Assembly: GCA_027886175.1 (NCBI GenBank)
Contig: JAJNNQ010000024.1
Coordinates: 29,119,001 to 29,183,000 of the forward strand
DNA from: Phylloscopus collybita
Taxonomy: Eukaryota > Chordata > Aves > Passeriformes > Phylloscopidae
Length of the DNA stretch: 64,000 nt
Direction: 5' to 3'
Position numbers and translations under genes: made by a program. Positions 61,920 through 64,000 of the stretch are shown one piece after another. The notes under the pieces were generated by a model. The model saw only the letters and a program-made list of their open reading frames with translations. It was not told the DNA's origin and did not search any database. The number at the start of each line of letters is the position of its first letter. The first letter of the stretch is position 1.

Positions 61920-61990
61920 GGAATGGAAACAGCAACTCCCTTCCTCTGCTAACTTGTCACACTCCAATTTTCACTGGAGTCCTCCAGGTG

Positions 61991-63549
61991 CTTTAAAGGG
62001 AAAAAAAAAAATAAAATCAAACCAGGTCACCACCTGCTCACTAAAAGTAATTGTCCCATGGAGCCAGACCTTTCAAAAGACTGCAATGCAATAACAGTCA
62101 GCAGACAACAGAAAAACAGATTTCCCACCCAAACACTCTCTCTTTTGTTAACTTTATGCAATAAGGCAATGCAGATACTTGCAGTGAGACAAACTTCTTT
62201 CAACAATTCAAGGTGAAAACATCTTCCCTATTAAATTGATCCAACTGACTTGTGATCTGGCATTTTGGAAATAGCAAGAACAAACTTCCAAGTGCAGAGA
62301 GGAATTCAGTCTCTCTGAAAACTGTTATTTCTTTATTTAGACAAAAGCCAAATTTGTAGCACGGAATGTATAATCTATTCTTTCAGAGACACTGGTAAAT
62401 ACTTAAATAAAAAAGAAAAAAGAGCTTCCCAAACCACAATGCCCCTAACCTCGCAAACCCCCAAACCTTAGAAATACACCAACAAAAAAACCCTCCCTCT
62501 CCCCGAATAATACAGCCCCTTACAGTTCAGTGAATACTGAACTCCTGCAAACAAGGCTTACTGTCACTCAGTTCTTACAGCCATGCACTCAGGCACCCAA
62601 CCCCTTCACCCAAAGCAGTTTTGCAAGAAAGAGCAAAGCTGTAAATTTGAAAGCTGGCCCAGGGAATTTTAAGACTGAACTCTGCCATCTGACTGATTTT
62701 GAGATGACACGGGTTGCTAGATGAAGGCTCAAACGGGCCAATACTCATTTTTCAGCTGCCAGCAGGTAATGCTTTGACTCTTACATTTCCACAGTGACTC
62801 CCGAACTATACTAGCGAGTCAAACTAGCACAAACATACCCAGGTAAGTAACTTCAGTTTGCCACATACACACACCCACTACTTAACTCCTTTCACAGCTT
62901 CATAATTGATAGTAATTAAAAAACGATCGCACCCACAAGGAGAATAATTGTGAAACGCGACTTATTAAGTACATTCATTAGCCAAGGGAAAACAACACAA
63001 CACAACAACCAAGCATCCAAGCTCACACTGAGAGGTCACAGAGGCTGACACTAGGACAAAGATAGTCGTAAGAGCATCTAAGTAAGATTTCCGCTGGGAG
63101 AAAAGGCAACGAGAGAGAAAGGCAAGGTAAGCGCGGTCCCAGCCAGAAGCTCGTCTACAACAGCATCTTCCCCCTGCTGAAGAGCCAAACCCAGAGGTCT
63201 GGCTACGGCAGCAAGAGGCAGGCGAAGCCAGGCGCGCCGATCTCCGGGGCATCTCCCCCACGGTCGCTGCGGGGCCCTCCCGCGGCAGAGGCGGCCCCGA
63301 GGGGTTGTCAGGCTCGGAACGGGGCACTGAGCGCTGCTAGCGGGGGCCGAGGCCCCAGTGCCCGGGACGCAGTGCCGTGCCCGTACCGGGAGGAGAACCT
63401 GCCTCTGCCGCCTCTCCCGCGCCACGGCTGGCAGCCGCGATTCCGGCACCGCGCTCCGCCCGGCATCCCGCGGCCCCCGCCCGGCTCCCACCGCGCTCGC
63501 CCAGCGCAGGCCGGGCTGCGCCCCCGGCACCGCACCGCACCGCACTCAC
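61991..63549 (-). other. GDAP2: GDAP2 intron 1 (5' UTR intron)
   Basis: A 1.56-kb intron between the inferred exon 1 donor (GT at 63549-63548) and the exon 2 acceptor at 61991. From about 63200 the CpG island begins. Confidence 0.6.
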
Positions 63550-63640
63550 GGGCACAGCCGCAGAGCCGCCGCCAGCCCCGCCCGGACAGAGGGACCCGGT
63601 CGGCGCCGGTCTGGCGACATCACCCAGAACAGCTCCGCGT
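63550..63640 (-). other. GDAP2: GDAP2 noncoding exon 1 (5' end uncertain)
   Basis: A strong donor, TGTGCCC|GTGAGTGCG on the minus strand, ends the exon at 63550 inside the CpG island. The transcription start is not visible, and I place the exon's upper limit only roughly. Human GDAP2 also begins with a noncoding exon. Confidence 0.5.
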
Positions 63641-63740
63641 CTGCCGCGCTTCCGCTTCCCTTCCCGGGCGGGGCCTGAGGGCTGCGCTCGCAGCCGGGCC
63701 GGCTCTGACGCACTTCCAGCGCGGCAGGCCCGCAGCGCCG

Positions 63741-63746
63741 CACGTG
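63741..63746. promoter_or_regulatory. WDR3: E-box CACGTG
   Basis: A palindromic canonical E-box of the kind bound by MYC/MAX and USF, close to the WDR3 start. Ribosome-biogenesis genes are often MYC targets, so the site is plausible, but use is unproven. Confidence 0.5.
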
Positions 63747-63792
63747 TGGCGGCCGCGGCTGCCCTGCGCCTTCCTTCCCCGCCACCGCCGCC

Positions 63793-63963
63793 ATGGGCCT
63801 GACGCGGCAGTACCTGCGCTACGAGCCCGCCGCGCTCTTCGGCCTGGTGGCCAGCGCCAGGGCCGGCCTGGCCTTCGTGGCGCTGCGCGGCGAGCGGGGC
63901 CGCTACGTGGCCGTGCCGGCTTGCGAGCACGTGTTCGTGTGGGACACAAGGAAAGGGGAGAAG
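63793..63963 (+). CDS. WDR3: WDR3, first coding exon (gene continues beyond window)
   Basis: The start codon sits in an ideal Kozak context (GCCGCCATGG). The 57 codons begin MGLTRQYLRYEPAALFGLV and contain GERGRYVAVPACEHVFVWD, ending RKGEK at a donor AAG|GTGGGAG (63964). This matches the N-terminus of WDR3, including the first WD-repeat strand. WDR3 is the vertebrate counterpart of yeast Utp12/Dip2, a tandem WD40 propeller protein of the small-subunit processome acting in the nucleolus in 18S rRNA maturation. The remaining exons lie to the right of the window. The exon is GC-rich because it lies in the CpG island. Confidence 0.95.
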
Positions 63964-64000
63964 GTGGGAGCCGGGATGCGGTGCCGGGGGGCGGTCGGTG

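Larger units (their letters stand above)
63200..64000. promoter_or_regulatory. GDAP2/WDR3 bidirectional CpG-island promoter
   Basis: Very GC-rich, CpG-dense DNA covers GDAP2 exon 1 and the WDR3 start. The WDR3 ATG is only 243 bp from the inferred GDAP2 donor, so the two transcripts start head to head within about 200 bp. There is no TATA box. An E-box CACGTG is at 63741-63746, 47 bp before the WDR3 ATG. A CRE-like TGACGCAC is at 63706-63713, and a purine-rich ETS-like run (GGGAAGCGGAAGCG on the minus strand) is near 63647-63660. Confidence 0.8.

Noticed and set aside
61920..61967. N-terminal extension of GDAP2 upstream of MDPLG
   Set aside because: The upstream in-frame codon is TTG, not ATG, and the known protein starts at MDPLG.
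63337..63930. 197-codon minus-strand ORF opposite WDR3 exon 1
   Set aside because: It is a GC-rich shadow of WDR3 exon 1 and the GDAP2 promoter with no family resemblance.

Overview
The window is nuclear DNA from a bird. It has short CR1 LINE fragments with the (ATTCTRTG)n-type 3' tail, a solo ERVL-type LTR, CpG-island promoters, and a compact version of the vertebrate gene order TENT5C - GDAP2 - WDR3 (human 1p12). The LTR and the ACTGGGA minisatellite remind me of songbird genomes, but that comes from memory and I could not test it. Gene identities come from reading conceptual translations against family sequences I know. No database search was run.

Layout: 1-6.0 kb is intergenic with an antisense CR1 remnant (about 640-790) and an octamer microsatellite (1455-1516). 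A minus-strand CR1 3' end (6021-6512) directly abuts the CpG island and G-rich promoter of TENT5C (about 6525-7025). TENT5C (plus strand) has a noncoding first exon near 6.8 kb and an intact single-exon CDS at 9377-10552 (391 codons). It is followed by a long AT-rich stretch that is probably 3' UTR to about 15 kb. From about 16 to 39.8 kb I recognise no gene. That region holds simple repeats, a small isolated CpG-rich patch (22.55 kb), the solo LTR (26563-27306, 5-bp target duplication CTTGC), CR1 pieces, a 43-T homopolymer and a (ACTGGGAnnn)n minisatellite.

40.56-63.6 kb is the complete GDAP2 gene on the minus strand. I reconstructed 13 coding exons with consensus splice sites and continuous phase (1488 nt, 495 codons plus stop), and a probable noncoding first exon ends at 63550. 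GDAP2 and WDR3 share a CpG-island bidirectional promoter. WDR3 starts on the plus strand at 63793, and only its first coding exon (57 codons) is inside the window.

The three genes are unrelated in function. TENT5C is a non-canonical poly(A) polymerase, GDAP2 is a macro plus CRAL-TRIO domain protein, and WDR3 is a small-subunit processome protein. They are linked by conserved synteny, and GDAP2/WDR3 also by a shared promoter. I found no CRISPR array, tRNA, rRNA or operon-like system, and nothing I would call a new biological system. The points most worth a second look are the clean solo LTR, the CR1-bounded G-rich TENT5C promoter, the E-box in the GDAP2/WDR3 promoter, a Gly-to-Cys change in the GDAP2 macro loop, and the isolated CpG patch.
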